Source: Deltaproteobacteria bacterium RBG_16_49_23 (lineage in GTDB: Bacteria > Desulfobacterota > BSN033 > UBA1163). Taken from it: 32,234 nt of DNA. The DNA is taken from NCBI GenBank assembly GCA_001798855.1, contig MGQQ01000053.1, positions 1 through 32,234 of the forward strand. Direction: 5' to 3'. A program made the translations under genes and the position numbers. Below the pieces are notes generated by a model, which had not been told where the DNA came from, did no database searches, and saw only the letters and a program-made list of their open reading frames with translations. Positions 15,725 to 23,394 of this stretch are shown here, in pieces (position 1 is the first letter of the stretch; each line of letters opens with the position of its first letter).

Positions 15725-16489
15725 TTACTTTAACAACAGATTGAGGTTGAAAACGGAATCCGGAACCTTCTTGATCAATACCTTGCGAAAGTACATGGTG
15801 GTGACATCCTCTTTCAGCACGGCGCTCGTAATAACCATTTTGGAAATGAATGGTTGCGGCTTACCATCAACAGTGATGCTGTTTTCATATTCGAATGTGG
15901 CGGTCTTAAACATCTTTCCTGAAACCGTGTAAAATTCAGCCTTGAGGCCCACCAGCCGCTCTTTGGATACCCAGTATTTGATCCGGTCATAAGTAGCCTT
16001 TTTATCCACTGCGCTTAAATCAAAGAGATAGCAGGGCTCTCCATTCGCCGTGTCCTCCAAACTTTGAATCACTTGATAGTCGCCGGCATAGTTGGTCGAT
16101 GCTATGTCGCCATTGGCAGCACCACCCATTAGTTTTTGCCGGGGAGAGATAGGGACTGCTTTAGAAAGACCAGGTTTCACAAACCACATATTGCGGTCTA
16201 ACATCAATAACTTTTGGCCTTTCACATTGGCCGGGGCAAGAAAGTCTGCCAGTGAGTTGAAATCACGAGCAGTTACCCTGATGGTTCTTTGTTGTTGACG
16301 CCCTCCTTCAATGGATTCAATGTCGATCTCCCACTCTACTCCTTCCACGTTACCCCGAGCTTCATCCGCTTTTGTGAGGATTTCCTTGGGGCTCATGGCA
16401 GCATGAAGGGAGGAAGGGAAAAAGCCCAGACAAGAAACAAGTGTAAAAACTAAAAGAATCAAATCTCGTTTTTTATGCTGGCGATTCAT
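15725..16489 (-). CDS. Periplasmic LolA-like outer-membrane lipoprotein-sorting protein
   Basis: This 254-residue protein has a signal peptide (about residues 1-30, ending SLHAA) and the half-barrel pattern of the outer membrane lipoprotein-sorting family related to LolA and RseB: SPKEILTKADEARGNVEG at the start, then VKGQKLLMLDRNMWFVKPG, YLFDLSAVDKKATYDRIKYW and LVGLKAEFYTVSGK. Such proteins carry acylated or hydrophobic cargo across the periplasm. AAGGAGG lies 6-7 bases upstream. It follows an FtsX-like permease by 22 bases, the arrangement expected when an ABC exporter hands lipid to a soluble carrier. Cargo is unknown. Confidence 0.85.
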   Translation of the reverse strand: MNRQHKKRDLILLVFTLVSCLGFFPSSLHAAMSPKEILTKADEARGNVEGVEWEIDIESIEGGRQQQRTIRVTARDFNSLADFLAPANVKGQKLLMLDRNMWFVKPGLSKAVPISPRQKLMGGAANGDIASTNYAGDYQVIQSLEDTANGEPCYLFDLSAVDKKATYDRIKYWVSKERLVGLKAEFYTVSGKMFKTATFEYENSITVDGKPQPFISKMVITSAVLKEDVTTMYFRKVLIKKVPDSVFNLNLLLK

Positions 16490-16511
16490 CAGTTTCCTCC
16501 TTCTAATATAT

Positions 16512-17750
16512 TTACACGTGTCCCAGGGCGTCCACTACATTTTGCTTGGCCGCACGCCTCGCCGGGATGATGGCAGCTAACAAAGAAAGAAAAATCAGAA
16601 AGAGCATCAACACGAACATAGTTTGAGGTACAAGGTTAACAATTAATGGCACAGGTGTAGAAGCGCCCGGAGGTGTGTAGGTCGGGGAGAGAGCTCGAAT
16701 AATGGCCCACACGCTTATATGCAATACTACTCCTATGAAACTGCCGAAAAGGCCCAACAGGCCGCCTTCCATCGCGAAGAGCAGCGATGTACCCCTTCTC
16801 TTTAAGCCCAAGGCCCTCAGGGTTCCAATCTCTCTGGTTCTCTCTAAAACTGCCATACCCATTGTGTTGACAGTGCTCATAACAACGATGACTAAGATAA
16901 TGGAGAACAGGAATAGGAAGATCATATCGAACATCCCTCTAACCTTTGAATAGAATAAGGATAGTTCGTTCCAGGTCTTTATCTCACAGGCAATGCCTGC
17001 CTTGGTTAGTTTGGTCAGAAGGAGCGCACGCATCTTCTCGGTCTTTCCCCAGTCTTCCAGCAGGACCACGATTCTTTCAGCCATTTTCGTGTCAAAAAGG
17101 GACTGTGCGAAGTCAAAAGTGAAACGCATGTATTTGTCATTAGTGGCATCCGACCCAGAATCATATACACCCGCCACTTGAATGTCCATGGCATTCATCT
17201 GGCCGCTCAGGGTAGTGGCCATCACAACTCCGTCCTTGCCAGGTTTGAGGTTGAGATACTTGGCTAAATCCTGGGCAATCTCCACTCCATAAGTCTTCTG
17301 CTCGTGTAATCCCTCTCCAATAATGGGTCTAAAAGCAGCCCAAGCTCCTTTAATTGTCTTATCATCCCTGGGAACGACTCCCTGGGCTATGAAAATGGTA
17401 GAGGTGGTTCCATTCGAGACAATACCGGCAACCTGAATCTGAGGGGTAGCCAAAATAACCTCATTTTCTTCCGTGACCAGTTTCGTTATTTTCTCGACTT
17501 CCGCTTTCGAAAACATATATCGCTCAGGATCAAGTTTCCCTTTCTCTAGCCAGCCAGCCTTGTAGACAGTTAGATGACCCAGGCCCTCGCCTCGAATAGC
17601 TGATTCCCTTAATCCGGAATAGGTATTACTGACATAACCTCGAAAGAGGCTTATCGCTGAAAAGCCCACACCTATCGCGAGCAAAGTGACAAAGGACCGG
17701 CGCTTATTTCTTAGAATATTGCGAATTGCTATTTTCATCCATTTTCTCAT
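16512..17750 (-). CDS. FtsX/MacB-type ABC transporter permease (LolCE-like)
   Basis: This 412-residue permease has the type VII exporter layout: one N-terminal helix (IAIRNILRNKRRSFVTLLAIGV), a large periplasmic domain (about residues 45-270), and three C-terminal helices (FLFLFSIILVIVVMSTVN; GGLLGLFGSFIGVVLHISVW; MFVLMLFLIFLSLLAAIIPA). The coupling motif ERTREIGTLRALGLKRR is the FtsX/LolCE signature. These proteins extract lipoproteins or lipids from the inner membrane, or drive periplasmic machinery, rather than open a channel. Its ATG overlaps the stop of the ATPase gene (4 bases), fixing the pair. Confidence 0.9.
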   Translation of the reverse strand: MRKWMKIAIRNILRNKRRSFVTLLAIGVGFSAISLFRGYVSNTYSGLRESAIRGEGLGHLTVYKAGWLEKGKLDPERYMFSKAEVEKITKLVTEENEVILATPQIQVAGIVSNGTTSTIFIAQGVVPRDDKTIKGAWAAFRPIIGEGLHEQKTYGVEIAQDLAKYLNLKPGKDGVVMATTLSGQMNAMDIQVAGVYDSGSDATNDKYMRFTFDFAQSLFDTKMAERIVVLLEDWGKTEKMRALLLTKLTKAGIACEIKTWNELSLFYSKVRGMFDMIFLFLFSIILVIVVMSTVNTMGMAVLERTREIGTLRALGLKRRGTSLLFAMEGGLLGLFGSFIGVVLHISVWAIIRALSPTYTPPGASTPVPLIVNLVPQTMFVLMLFLIFLSLLAAIIPARRAAKQNVVDALGHV

Positions 17751-18439
17751 CGCTTCATCCCTCCATCGACGATTCGTCCATCCTCCAGGCGCACCAGGCG
17801 TTTGACCTGATCCAGGAGCCGTTGATCATGGGTAGAAAAAATAAAAGTGATCTCATCTTTTTCATTCAGCTCGCGCATGATGGAAATGATCATGCGGGCG
17901 GTTTCCGTGTCCAGATTGGCGGTCGGTTCATCGGCAATCACCAAAGAGGGATCATTTACCAATGCCCTCGCAATCGACACCCTTTGTTGTTGCCCTCCTG
18001 ACATTTTGGCCGGGCGATTATGGATAAGTTCACTTAAGCCCACTTGCTCTAAACGGCTCAGGGCCTTGGCTTTAGCTTCTCCGAAAGATGCACCTTTAAT
18101 TTGAAGAGGGAGCATCACATTCTCCAGGGCGGAGAGAACCGGGATTAGGTTAAAACCTTGAAATATAAAACCGATCGTTTCATTGCGAAGCTCGCTTCTT
18201 TGGTTATCTGACAAAGAGCGAACTTCCTTGCCGGCAATCGCCAGATCCCCTGTCGATGGTTCATCAATGGCGCCGATAAGGTTTAGAAGCGTGGTTTTGC
18301 CAGATCCGGATGGTCCCCAGATGGCAACGAACTCCCCTTTATCTATTTCTAAGTCGATCCCTTGGAGGGCATGCACTACCGTTTCACCCAAGAAGTAGTC
18401 CTTTTTTATGTTTTGCATTTCGATTAGGGGCATATTCAT
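17747..18439 (-). CDS. ABC transporter ATPase (LolD/MacB type)
   Basis: This 230-residue ATPase carries Walker A GPSGSGKTTLLNLIGAID, Q-loop GFIFQGFNLIPVLS, signature [15 protein letters not shown], Walker B LVIADEPTANLD and H-loop FSTHDQ. Length and sequence match LolD and the ATPases of FtsX-type exporters. AAGGAGG stands 4-5 bases before the ATG. Immediately upstream is copy 1 of the 75-base promoter module that also precedes the oxidoreductase gene, so it probably begins its own transcript through permease, carrier, barrel, kinase and regulator. Confidence 0.92.
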   Translation of the reverse strand: MNMPLIEMQNIKKDYFLGETVVHALQGIDLEIDKGEFVAIWGPSGSGKTTLLNLIGAIDEPSTGDLAIAGKEVRSLSDNQRSELRNETIGFIFQGFNLIPVLSALENVMLPLQIKGASFGEAKAKALSRLEQVGLSELIHNRPAKMSGGQQQRVSIARALVNDPSLVIADEPTANLDTETARMIISIMRELNEKDEITFIFSTHDQRLLDQVKRLVRLEDGRIVDGGMKR

Positions 18440-18463
18440 TGTTCCTCCTTGTTAAGGGTTTCA

Positions 18464-18538
18464 GTTTTGAGATCATCTTATTTGACAAATCATGCTTTAT
18501 AAACAGTTTGGTGATGAAAAGGTCCATAAGGCGATAAA
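18464..18538. repeat. 75-base direct repeat, copy 1 (promoter module of the ABC operon)
   Basis: This copy matches 20237-20311 in the same orientation with one difference in 75 bases (G at 18521 here, A in copy 2). Similarity falls off sharply just past 18464 and more slowly beyond 18538. A candidate promoter sits inside. The plus-strand string ACAGTTTGG (18503-18511) fits the published LytTR half-site pattern, but no second half-site lies at the normal spacing. Confidence 0.85.
18475..18503 (-). promoter_or_regulatory. Candidate sigma-70 promoter for the ABC operon
   Basis: On the minus strand TTTATA (18503-18498), 17 bases and TAAGAT (18480-18475) give a moderate match to consensus. The predicted start near 18468 falls within a few bases of the repeat boundary. 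The same arrangement is conserved in copy 2. Confidence 0.45.
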
Positions 18539-18574
18539 AGGGTAATAATAGAAGTGAGAGGGTGCGGGGTTTAC

Positions 18575-20212
18575 TCATTTCAAATTCCCTCCCCAATCCT
18601 CCATCATTTTCTGGAAGGTAAACTCCCCGCCCCTCAATACACCTGTATAACCTCCCCCTGGATTGCCCCAGGCGCTCGCCAGGTAGAGTCCTTTAATAGG
18701 GGTCCGGTTATCGATCCTGGTCATATAGGCATTATTCATAGTCTGTTCAAATCCATAGATGGCCCCTTCAGGATTGCGTGTAAAGTACCAATTGGTCAAG
18801 GGAGTTGCCGAGTCCTTAACTTCTATCATGGAGGAGATTCCGGGGATTAACTCTTTTTCAGCCCTGCGGATGAGGATATCTGTCCACCTTGCTTTTTCCT
18901 CATAGTATTCCTTTTTACGCCCTGCCCGGTAATCGGTTTCAAACTTGCGCCAGGGTTCATAGCCAGTCAGAAAAAGAAGCATGAGTGTCGATTTACCCGG
19001 CCTGGAATAACCTTCAAAGAGGTTGTCGTAAATGGTGACGCTGAAGGGCCCCCGCTCCACATTCCCTTTCATGCAGTGTTGATAATTGGCCTCCGCCCCT
19101 TCTCCTGAAGAGATGCCAATGCTGTAACCCTTTATCCTACCCCTCAATCCCTGTTTTAACCCTAACCAAACAGTGAAACTCGAGATGCTTGGTTGGTATT
19201 CATTCAACTTCTTTAAGTAATCTGCCGGCACAACATCCAGGGGAAGCATTTCCTTAAAGGTGGCAAGGGCACTTGCGTTGCTTACCACAGCTCGAGCAGG
19301 CAGGATTTCTCCTCCCGAGATGGTTACCCCCTGCACAGCCCTGTCCTTCACCAGGATTTTTTCCACCGAGTTTCCGTAAAGGATTTTCCCACCCGAGGTC
19401 TCAATGGTTTTAGCCAAGGCATTACTCAATTCCTGAGAACGGGGTTTGATGTAGTAAGAGCCATTTTTCAGGTAGTCCCCAAGGGCGGTGGCATAGTAAA
19501 AACCGGAGAGCTTCGATGGAGGCAGACCGTAGTAGCCCCAATTGAAAGCCAGAACATCCTTCAGGGCAGGGTCTTTGACGTATTGATTTAATAAATCGAC
19601 CAGAGTCTTGTTCCTTACCTTCCACATCTTCCGGTACTGAATGGGGAAGATATACTTGAAAAACTTTCCTTTCTTTTGGTGAAGCTTGTCCGTTTCTTCT
19701 GCTATCTCTAATAGTTCCTGAAAAAAACCACGAATACCCTCCTTTTCAGAGGGGAAATGTTTTGTCAAAAGTTGAATCAGCGCCTCCGGGTCTCGCTGAG
19801 GAACTGAAATTTCAAGGGTTGGGGTCTTGAAATGAAAAGCTTCGGGCAGTGAAATCAATTGTAATTTTTCAAGGACACCCAATTCTTTCAGTATTCGTGC
19901 TGTTGCATTGTTGTGAATGGACGTCCCATGGAGCGACACCTCGAAGGTAAATGGTCCTCGGTCAAAAGAAGTGGCATAGCCTCCTGGGATACCATGTTGT
20001 TCGACCACTGTTACTGGAATGCCAAATCTGGACAGATAGGTTCCGCAACATAATCCCCCCAATCCCGCCCCGATGATCACTGTCGGGTAGTTGCCTTTGG
20101 GTCCCATGCCGGCGGCATAGGCTGCAATCTTTTTCCAGTCGAGAGCAAAGGAAGCTGCCGTCATGGCCGAGATGGTCAAAAAGGAACGTCTTGAAATTTT
20201 TTTGTCTATCAT
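18575..20212 (-). CDS. Tat-exported FAD-dependent oxidoreductase, CrtI/RetSat-like
   Basis: This 545-residue flavoprotein belongs to the phytoene desaturase/retinol saturase-like amine-oxidase superfamily. A twin-arginine signal is present (ISRRSFLTISAMTAA, residues 7-21), so it should be folded with FAD and exported. The dinucleotide-binding motif VIIGAGLGGLCCGTYLS is near residues 45-61, followed by VVEQHGIPGGYATSF. The C-terminal FAD contact is GLYLASAWGNPGGGYTGVLRGG split over residues near 508-529. Relatives saturate, desaturate or isomerise polyene and isoprenoid lipids; an exported one implies a lipid substrate on the periplasmic side. AGGAGG lies 14 bases before the ATG, rather distant. 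It is preceded by copy 2 of the 75-base module and followed by copy 1 and a lipid-type ABC exporter. Confidence 0.85.
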   Translation of the reverse strand: MIDKKISRRSFLTISAMTAASFALDWKKIAAYAAGMGPKGNYPTVIIGAGLGGLCCGTYLSRFGIPVTVVEQHGIPGGYATSFDRGPFTFEVSLHGTSIHNNATARILKELGVLEKLQLISLPEAFHFKTPTLEISVPQRDPEALIQLLTKHFPSEKEGIRGFFQELLEIAEETDKLHQKKGKFFKYIFPIQYRKMWKVRNKTLVDLLNQYVKDPALKDVLAFNWGYYGLPPSKLSGFYYATALGDYLKNGSYYIKPRSQELSNALAKTIETSGGKILYGNSVEKILVKDRAVQGVTISGGEILPARAVVSNASALATFKEMLPLDVVPADYLKKLNEYQPSISSFTVWLGLKQGLRGRIKGYSIGISSGEGAEANYQHCMKGNVERGPFSVTIYDNLFEGYSRPGKSTLMLLFLTGYEPWRKFETDYRAGRKKEYYEEKARWTDILIRRAEKELIPGISSMIEVKDSATPLTNWYFTRNPEGAIYGFEQTMNNAYMTRIDNRTPIKGLYLASAWGNPGGGYTGVLRGGEFTFQKMMEDWGGNLK

Positions 20213-20236
20213 GGTCTTTTCTCTTTCCTCCTAAAA

Positions 20237-20311
20237 GTTTTGAGATCATCTTATTTGACAAATCATGCTTTATAAACAGTTTGGTGATGAAAAGATCCAT
20301 AAGGCGATAAA
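20237..20311. repeat. 75-base direct repeat, copy 2 (promoter module of the oxidoreductase)
   Basis: See the copy at 18464-18538: 74 of 75 bases match. The repeats bracket the oxidoreductase gene at a distance of 1773 bases. Each is placed directly upstream of a minus-strand gene start, 24-25 bases from the ATG. Confidence 0.85.
20248..20276 (-). promoter_or_regulatory. Candidate sigma-70 promoter of the oxidoreductase
   Basis: TTTATA (20276-20271), 17 bases and TAAGAT (20253-20248) on the minus strand, identical to the promoter in copy 1. The predicted start lies near 20241. Confidence 0.45.
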
Positions 20312-20401
20312 GGGGGGGATTATAGGAGTGAAAGGGCGAAAATGGAAAGCAATAGATTGGATGAGGTGCGAGAAGATCCGCAAACCAGAGTACGACTTAG
20401 A

Positions 20402-21190
20402 TCAAGGTTTCAGGAATAGATTTACTTCCTGGAATTTCTCATCTCTAAAAAGTAAGATCCGTAGCGAATCGCCCGCCTTGGCCTTGTCAAAGATCTCTTC
20501 GAATTCCTGAATCCCCCCAACCTCTTTTAAATTGATTTTGGTAATGATATCTCCTGCCTTGATTCCGGAGACCTCCGAGGCGCTTCCCGGAACCACCTCG
20601 GAAACCAGCACCCCCTTTTGCCCTTTGAAATTGAAGTGAGAGGCCAGGGAAGGGGTGAGCTCCTGAATCCGGATTCCTTGCCGTTCTCCAATCCCCTCCT
20701 TCTGGGAGAGGGTAAGTCCCTGTTGATCTAAAACCTTGGCAGAGACGAGAATTGGGACTTTCGATTTCAGAGCAAGAATGATGGCATCGCTCGGGCGGGC
20801 ATCGACTTCGATCACCTCTTTGTTCAAAATAAGAAAGAGGGTGGCAAAATAAGTGCTGTCCTTCAGGTTGACAATTTTAACCTCCTTCACTTTGACCTGG
20901 GCTTGCGCCAGAATGGAATGGAGGAGATCATGGGTCATTGGCCTGGGAGAGGAAACCTGATTGAGCTCTTTATTGATGGCATTGGCTTCAAGAAGACCGA
21001 CCCAGATGGGGAGCCCTTTTTTCCCTTCCCTGTCCGCGAGGATGACGACCGGACTCTGACTGACAGGATCTATCCTTACTCCTTTCACCTCCATTTCAAT
21101 AAAGGCAGGAATTTTTTCTCTGCTGAGTGTGACCAGTCCCAGAGAGGTGATCAATAAAACGGCCAGACCGATCATGATATATTTTTTCAT
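20402..21190 (-). CDS. Exported bifunctional-nuclease (DUF151) domain plus PDZ domain protein
   Basis: This 262-residue protein starts with a signal anchor (MKKYIMIGLAVLLITSLGLV). A BFN/DUF151 domain follows (about residues 30-155; MEVKGVRIDPVSQSPVVIL, LPIWVGLLEANAI, EVDARPSDAIILALKSKVPI), then a PDZ domain (about 180-262; GVLVSEVVPGSASEVSGIKAGDII). DUF151 proteins are usually cytoplasmic nucleases or regulators, so the membrane targeting and the PDZ domain point to a different, envelope-based role. I set the start at 21190, where AAGGAGAG lies 5 bases upstream; the frame is open to 21226 but that part is in a C/G-rich repeat. It lies downstream of the gemA-like gene. Confidence 0.85.
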   Translation of the reverse strand: MKKYIMIGLAVLLITSLGLVTLSREKIPAFIEMEVKGVRIDPVSQSPVVILADREGKKGLPIWVGLLEANAINKELNQVSSPRPMTHDLLHSILAQAQVKVKEVKIVNLKDSTYFATLFLILNKEVIEVDARPSDAIILALKSKVPILVSAKVLDQQGLTLSQKEGIGERQGIRIQELTPSLASHFNFKGQKGVLVSEVVPGSASEVSGIKAGDIITKINLKEVGGIQEFEEIFDKAKAGDSLRILLFRDEKFQEVNLFLKP

Positions 21191-21215
21191 AGCTCTCTCC
21201 TTCCCCCTCCTTTTT

Positions 21216-21240
21216 TCCCTCCCCACTTGCAGGGGAGGGA
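21216..21240. terminator. C/G-rich hairpin between gemA-like and DUF151 genes
   Basis: TCCCTCCCC (21216-21224) pairs perfectly with GGGGAGGGA (21232-21240) around a 7-base loop. It is another member of the C/G-rich hairpin family. Confidence 0.55.
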
Positions 21241-21251
21241 GGGGTGGGGGG

Positions 21252-21692
21252 TTACATTTTCTGTATTGCTTTTTTTCTCAATATGGCCATGAGACCGATG
21301 ATGATCTTCTGGCCGTCCCTTTTGGTTTTTGGTTCGGGAACTTTGATGATGCGCTTGCAGAATGCGTGGTAATGTCCCTCCTCCCACCCCAACTCTTCCA
21401 GAAGGTATGAGATAAAATCATTCTGGCCCTGGGTGATCGATTCCAGGCCGCGGGGACTGCCTGAAGGGATGAGCCTGCCCTTTGGGGAAGGATGGTAGGG
21501 ATGGGGCAGGAGCCCCTTAAATCCCATCTCCTGAAAACGTTTCATGACCTTCTCGAACCCTTCCCGGTTCAGCCGGGTTGAACTCTCCACTCCAGCCACC
21601 CCTTTAAGGATCTGGCGATAAGATTCCTCATCGAGATGGAGGTCTTCCTTTGCAATATGGACAAGGGCCTTCTTTTTACGACCGATCGCCAC
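21252..21692 (-). CDS. GemA-like protein (phage Mu Gp16 family, DUF1018)
   Basis: This 146-residue basic protein resembles the Mu GemA/Gp16 family: KKALVHIAKEDLHLDEESYRQILKGVAGVESSTRLN at the start (split here over residues 7-42), LESITQGQNDFISYLLEELGW in the middle and AFCKRII near the end. In Mu-like phages it affects host supercoiling and gene expression. No other phage gene (Mor, transposase, portal) is near, so it is an orphan, either domesticated or a leftover. The start is a GTG. A TATAAT on the minus strand (21704-21699) ends 6 bases upstream and there is no good Shine-Dalgarno, so the mRNA may be leaderless; the start is less certain than the family. Confidence 0.75.
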   Translation of the reverse strand: MAIGRKKKALVHIAKEDLHLDEESYRQILKGVAGVESSTRLNREGFEKVMKRFQEMGFKGLLPHPYHPSPKGRLIPSGSPRGLESITQGQNDFISYLLEELGWEEGHYHAFCKRIIKVPEPKTKRDGQKIIIGLMAILRKKAIQKM

Positions 21693-21982
21693 AGCCTCAT
21701 TATAACCCAGATCAAGGGAAAAAGAGAAATCGATTCGTAAGCTCTTTTTCCGTCTATAAGTGACGACAAAATAAGGACTCTATTGTTGTCAAAAAAGGCC
21801 ACTTTTTTCCCTTTTCGTAAGATTTCAATTTTTGTTATCCCTTGCTTACCAAAATTGTTGAACTTTTATGACAAAAATGTCATTTCCCGGGGTTAAATTT
21901 CGATTTTCAATTTTAACTCAAAATTTGGAATAATACTTAGAGATTAAATAGTTACATAATGAAACCTCCATCCTTCCTGCTC
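21693..21982. other. AT-rich intergenic region without recognised genes
   Basis: Apart from the possible -10 box of the gemA-like gene at its left end, I see no convincing gene or hairpin here. It is markedly AT-rich from about 21780 and leads into the sigma-54 type promoter at 21983; an enhancer site for a sigma-54 activator would be expected in this stretch, but I cannot pick one out. Confidence 0.5.
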
Positions 21983-21998
21983 TGGCATATATATTGCT
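21983..21998 (+). promoter_or_regulatory. Sigma-54 (RpoN) type promoter
   Basis: TGGCAT (21983-21988), 5 bases and TTGCT (21994-21998) match the -24/-12 consensus TGGCAC-N5-TTGCW with one difference, with GG and GC at the right distance. The start would be near 22009, giving a 43-base leader to the small HTH gene with GAGGTG before its ATG. Confidence 0.7.
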
Positions 21999-22051
21999 TA
22001 AATTAAAATTGAAGTAAGATAAAACAAGAAAAAACTAATTGAGGTGAATTA

Positions 22052-22228
22052 ATGTCTGCTATGAAAGATGATAACATTTTAACAACTGATGAGGCAGCCC
22101 AATACTTAAAGATCTCAAAAGCAACTTTATTAAATCATATCCATGAAAGAAAGATAAAGGCTAAGAAAGTGGGGAGGAGTTGGAGAATTCTCCAATCAGA
22201 GCTATACCGATTTTTAAAGGAAGGGTAA
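22052..22228 (+). CDS. Small excisionase-family helix-turn-helix protein
   Basis: This 58-residue protein is a bare MerR/excisionase-type HTH (helix_turn_helix_17): DNILTTDEAAQYLKISKATL, then HIHERKIKAKKVGRSWRI and a final helix. GAGGTG precedes the ATG by 6-7 bases. Such proteins occur as DNA-binding modules in excision, plasmid control or transcription control. It is 45 bases before an HD-GYP response regulator and behind a sigma-54 type promoter, so they probably form a two-gene operon. Nothing here indicates an integrase partner, so I favour a regulatory role. Confidence 0.85.
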   Translation: MSAMKDDNILTTDEAAQYLKISKATLLNHIHERKIKAKKVGRSWRILQSELYRFLKEG

Positions 22229-22273
22229 GCAGGTAGGTGCGATTTCAAAATAAAGATAAGAGGGGAATACTAA

Positions 22274-23290
22274 TTGGAAACCCGCATCCTCATTGTTGAT
22301 GATGAGAAGATGATCTACTCGATCCTTGCGAAAAGGCTTTCCAAGGAAGGATATGCCTGTGTGATGGCCAATAACGGAAGAGAAGCCCTGGGCCTTTTTT
22401 ATAAAAATGATTTTTCGCTGATCATTTCGGATATCCGGATGCCTGAAATGGATGGGTTGGAGCTTCTGAGGAATGTGAGGGCTGTGCGGCCGAACATGAT
22501 GTTCATCATCATGACCGCCCATCCGGAGATCAATATGGCAGTAGAGGCCATACGCGTGGGAGTGACTGATTTCATCATTAAGCCGGTTGACCTTGAACTC
22601 GTTTCCTTCAGCGTAAAGAAGGCCCTTGAGCAGAAGAAGATGGAAGAAGAGCTTGAGTCTTATCACAACAATCTGAAGAAATTGGTAGAGGAAAGGACAG
22701 CAAAACTTCAAAAGACTTTGCTTGTTCTTAAGAAGAGCCACCTGGATTCAGTTAAGGTATTAGCCGGAGCGATTGACGCAAAAGATCCCTATACCCGAGG
22801 CCATTCAGACAGGGTGAGAAGGATGAGTATGAGGATTGCAGCCCAATTGGGGTTCAACCAAGAGAGACAGGAGAGCCTGGTCTTTGGTGCACTTCTCCAC
22901 GACATCGGTAAGATCGGCATCAGGGATGAGGTGCTTCAAAAAAAAGGGCAACTGACACCCGAGGAGTATCAATATGTTCAGCAGCACCCATTGATCGGGG
23001 TGAAGATCGTGGAGGGGATCGATTTTTTTAAAGATAAGATTTCCATGATTCGCAATCACCACGAACACTACGATGGCAGGGGTTATCCTGACGGTTTAAT
23101 TGGAGAGGTGATTCCTTTAGAGGCAAGGATCATTGGTGTACCGGACGCCTTTGATGCTATGACCAGTTTAAGGCCCCATCGTCGGGCCATGCCTGTTGAG
23201 GATGTCCTTCTTGAGATGGAGAAAGGAAAGGGAAGGCAATTCGATCCCCAAATCTTGGAGATCTTTCTGAATGAAAAAATCTATCAATGA
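22274..23290 (+). CDS. Response regulator with HD-GYP output domain (c-di-GMP phosphodiesterase)
   Basis: This 338-residue cytoplasmic regulator has a receiver domain (residues 1-120; D9/D10, phosphoacceptor D53 in IISDIRMPEMDG, lysine in FIIKPVD), a coiled-coil linker (120-155) and an HD-GYP domain (about 158-335). Key motifs are RGHSDRVRRMS, LLHDIGKIGI, HHEHYDGRGYPDG and a DAFDAMTS segment, so metal ligands for cyclic-di-GMP hydrolysis are present. The start is a TTG with AGAGGGG about 8-9 bases upstream; no ATG lies before the receiver core. It follows the small HTH gene. No cognate kinase is adjacent. Confidence 0.9.
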   Translation: METRILIVDDEKMIYSILAKRLSKEGYACVMANNGREALGLFYKNDFSLIISDIRMPEMDGLELLRNVRAVRPNMMFIIMTAHPEINMAVEAIRVGVTDFIIKPVDLELVSFSVKKALEQKKMEEELESYHNNLKKLVEERTAKLQKTLLVLKKSHLDSVKVLAGAIDAKDPYTRGHSDRVRRMSMRIAAQLGFNQERQESLVFGALLHDIGKIGIRDEVLQKKGQLTPEEYQYVQQHPLIGVKIVEGIDFFKDKISMIRNHHEHYDGRGYPDGLIGEVIPLEARIIGVPDAFDAMTSLRPHRRAMPVEDVLLEMEKGKGRQFDPQILEIFLNEKIYQ

Positions 23291-23394
23291 TAGGGTAGCC
23301 GAAGCCTTTAGGCTGCGCCTCGGATGAATAGATGGGAAATGGAAGTCTTTAAAATTGAAAACCGGCAATTAAGAAAAATGGGAGGTGTCCCTAA

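Noticed and set aside
18384-18596. Small protein encoded by the 75-base repeat on the minus strand (MDLFITKLFIKHDL and on)
   Set aside because: Both copies preserve the frame simply because they are almost identical. There is no ribosome site, the frames end differently, and a promoter explanation fits the position better.
20265-20510. Plus-strand open frame of 81 codons starting in repeat copy 2
   Set aside because: It runs into the 3' part of the DUF151-PDZ gene in antisense and has no Shine-Dalgarno.
21252-22228. Prophage or integrated element (GemA-like gene plus excisionase-like HTH)
   Set aside because: No integrase, transposase, structural or lysis gene is present, the two genes are on opposite strands, and the HTH gene looks paired with a signalling regulator.
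23295-23323. Short palindrome around AGCC-TTTA-GGCT after the HD-GYP gene
   Set aside because: The stem is only 4 pairs and has no T-tract; too weak to call a terminator, though it may be part of a dispersed repeat.
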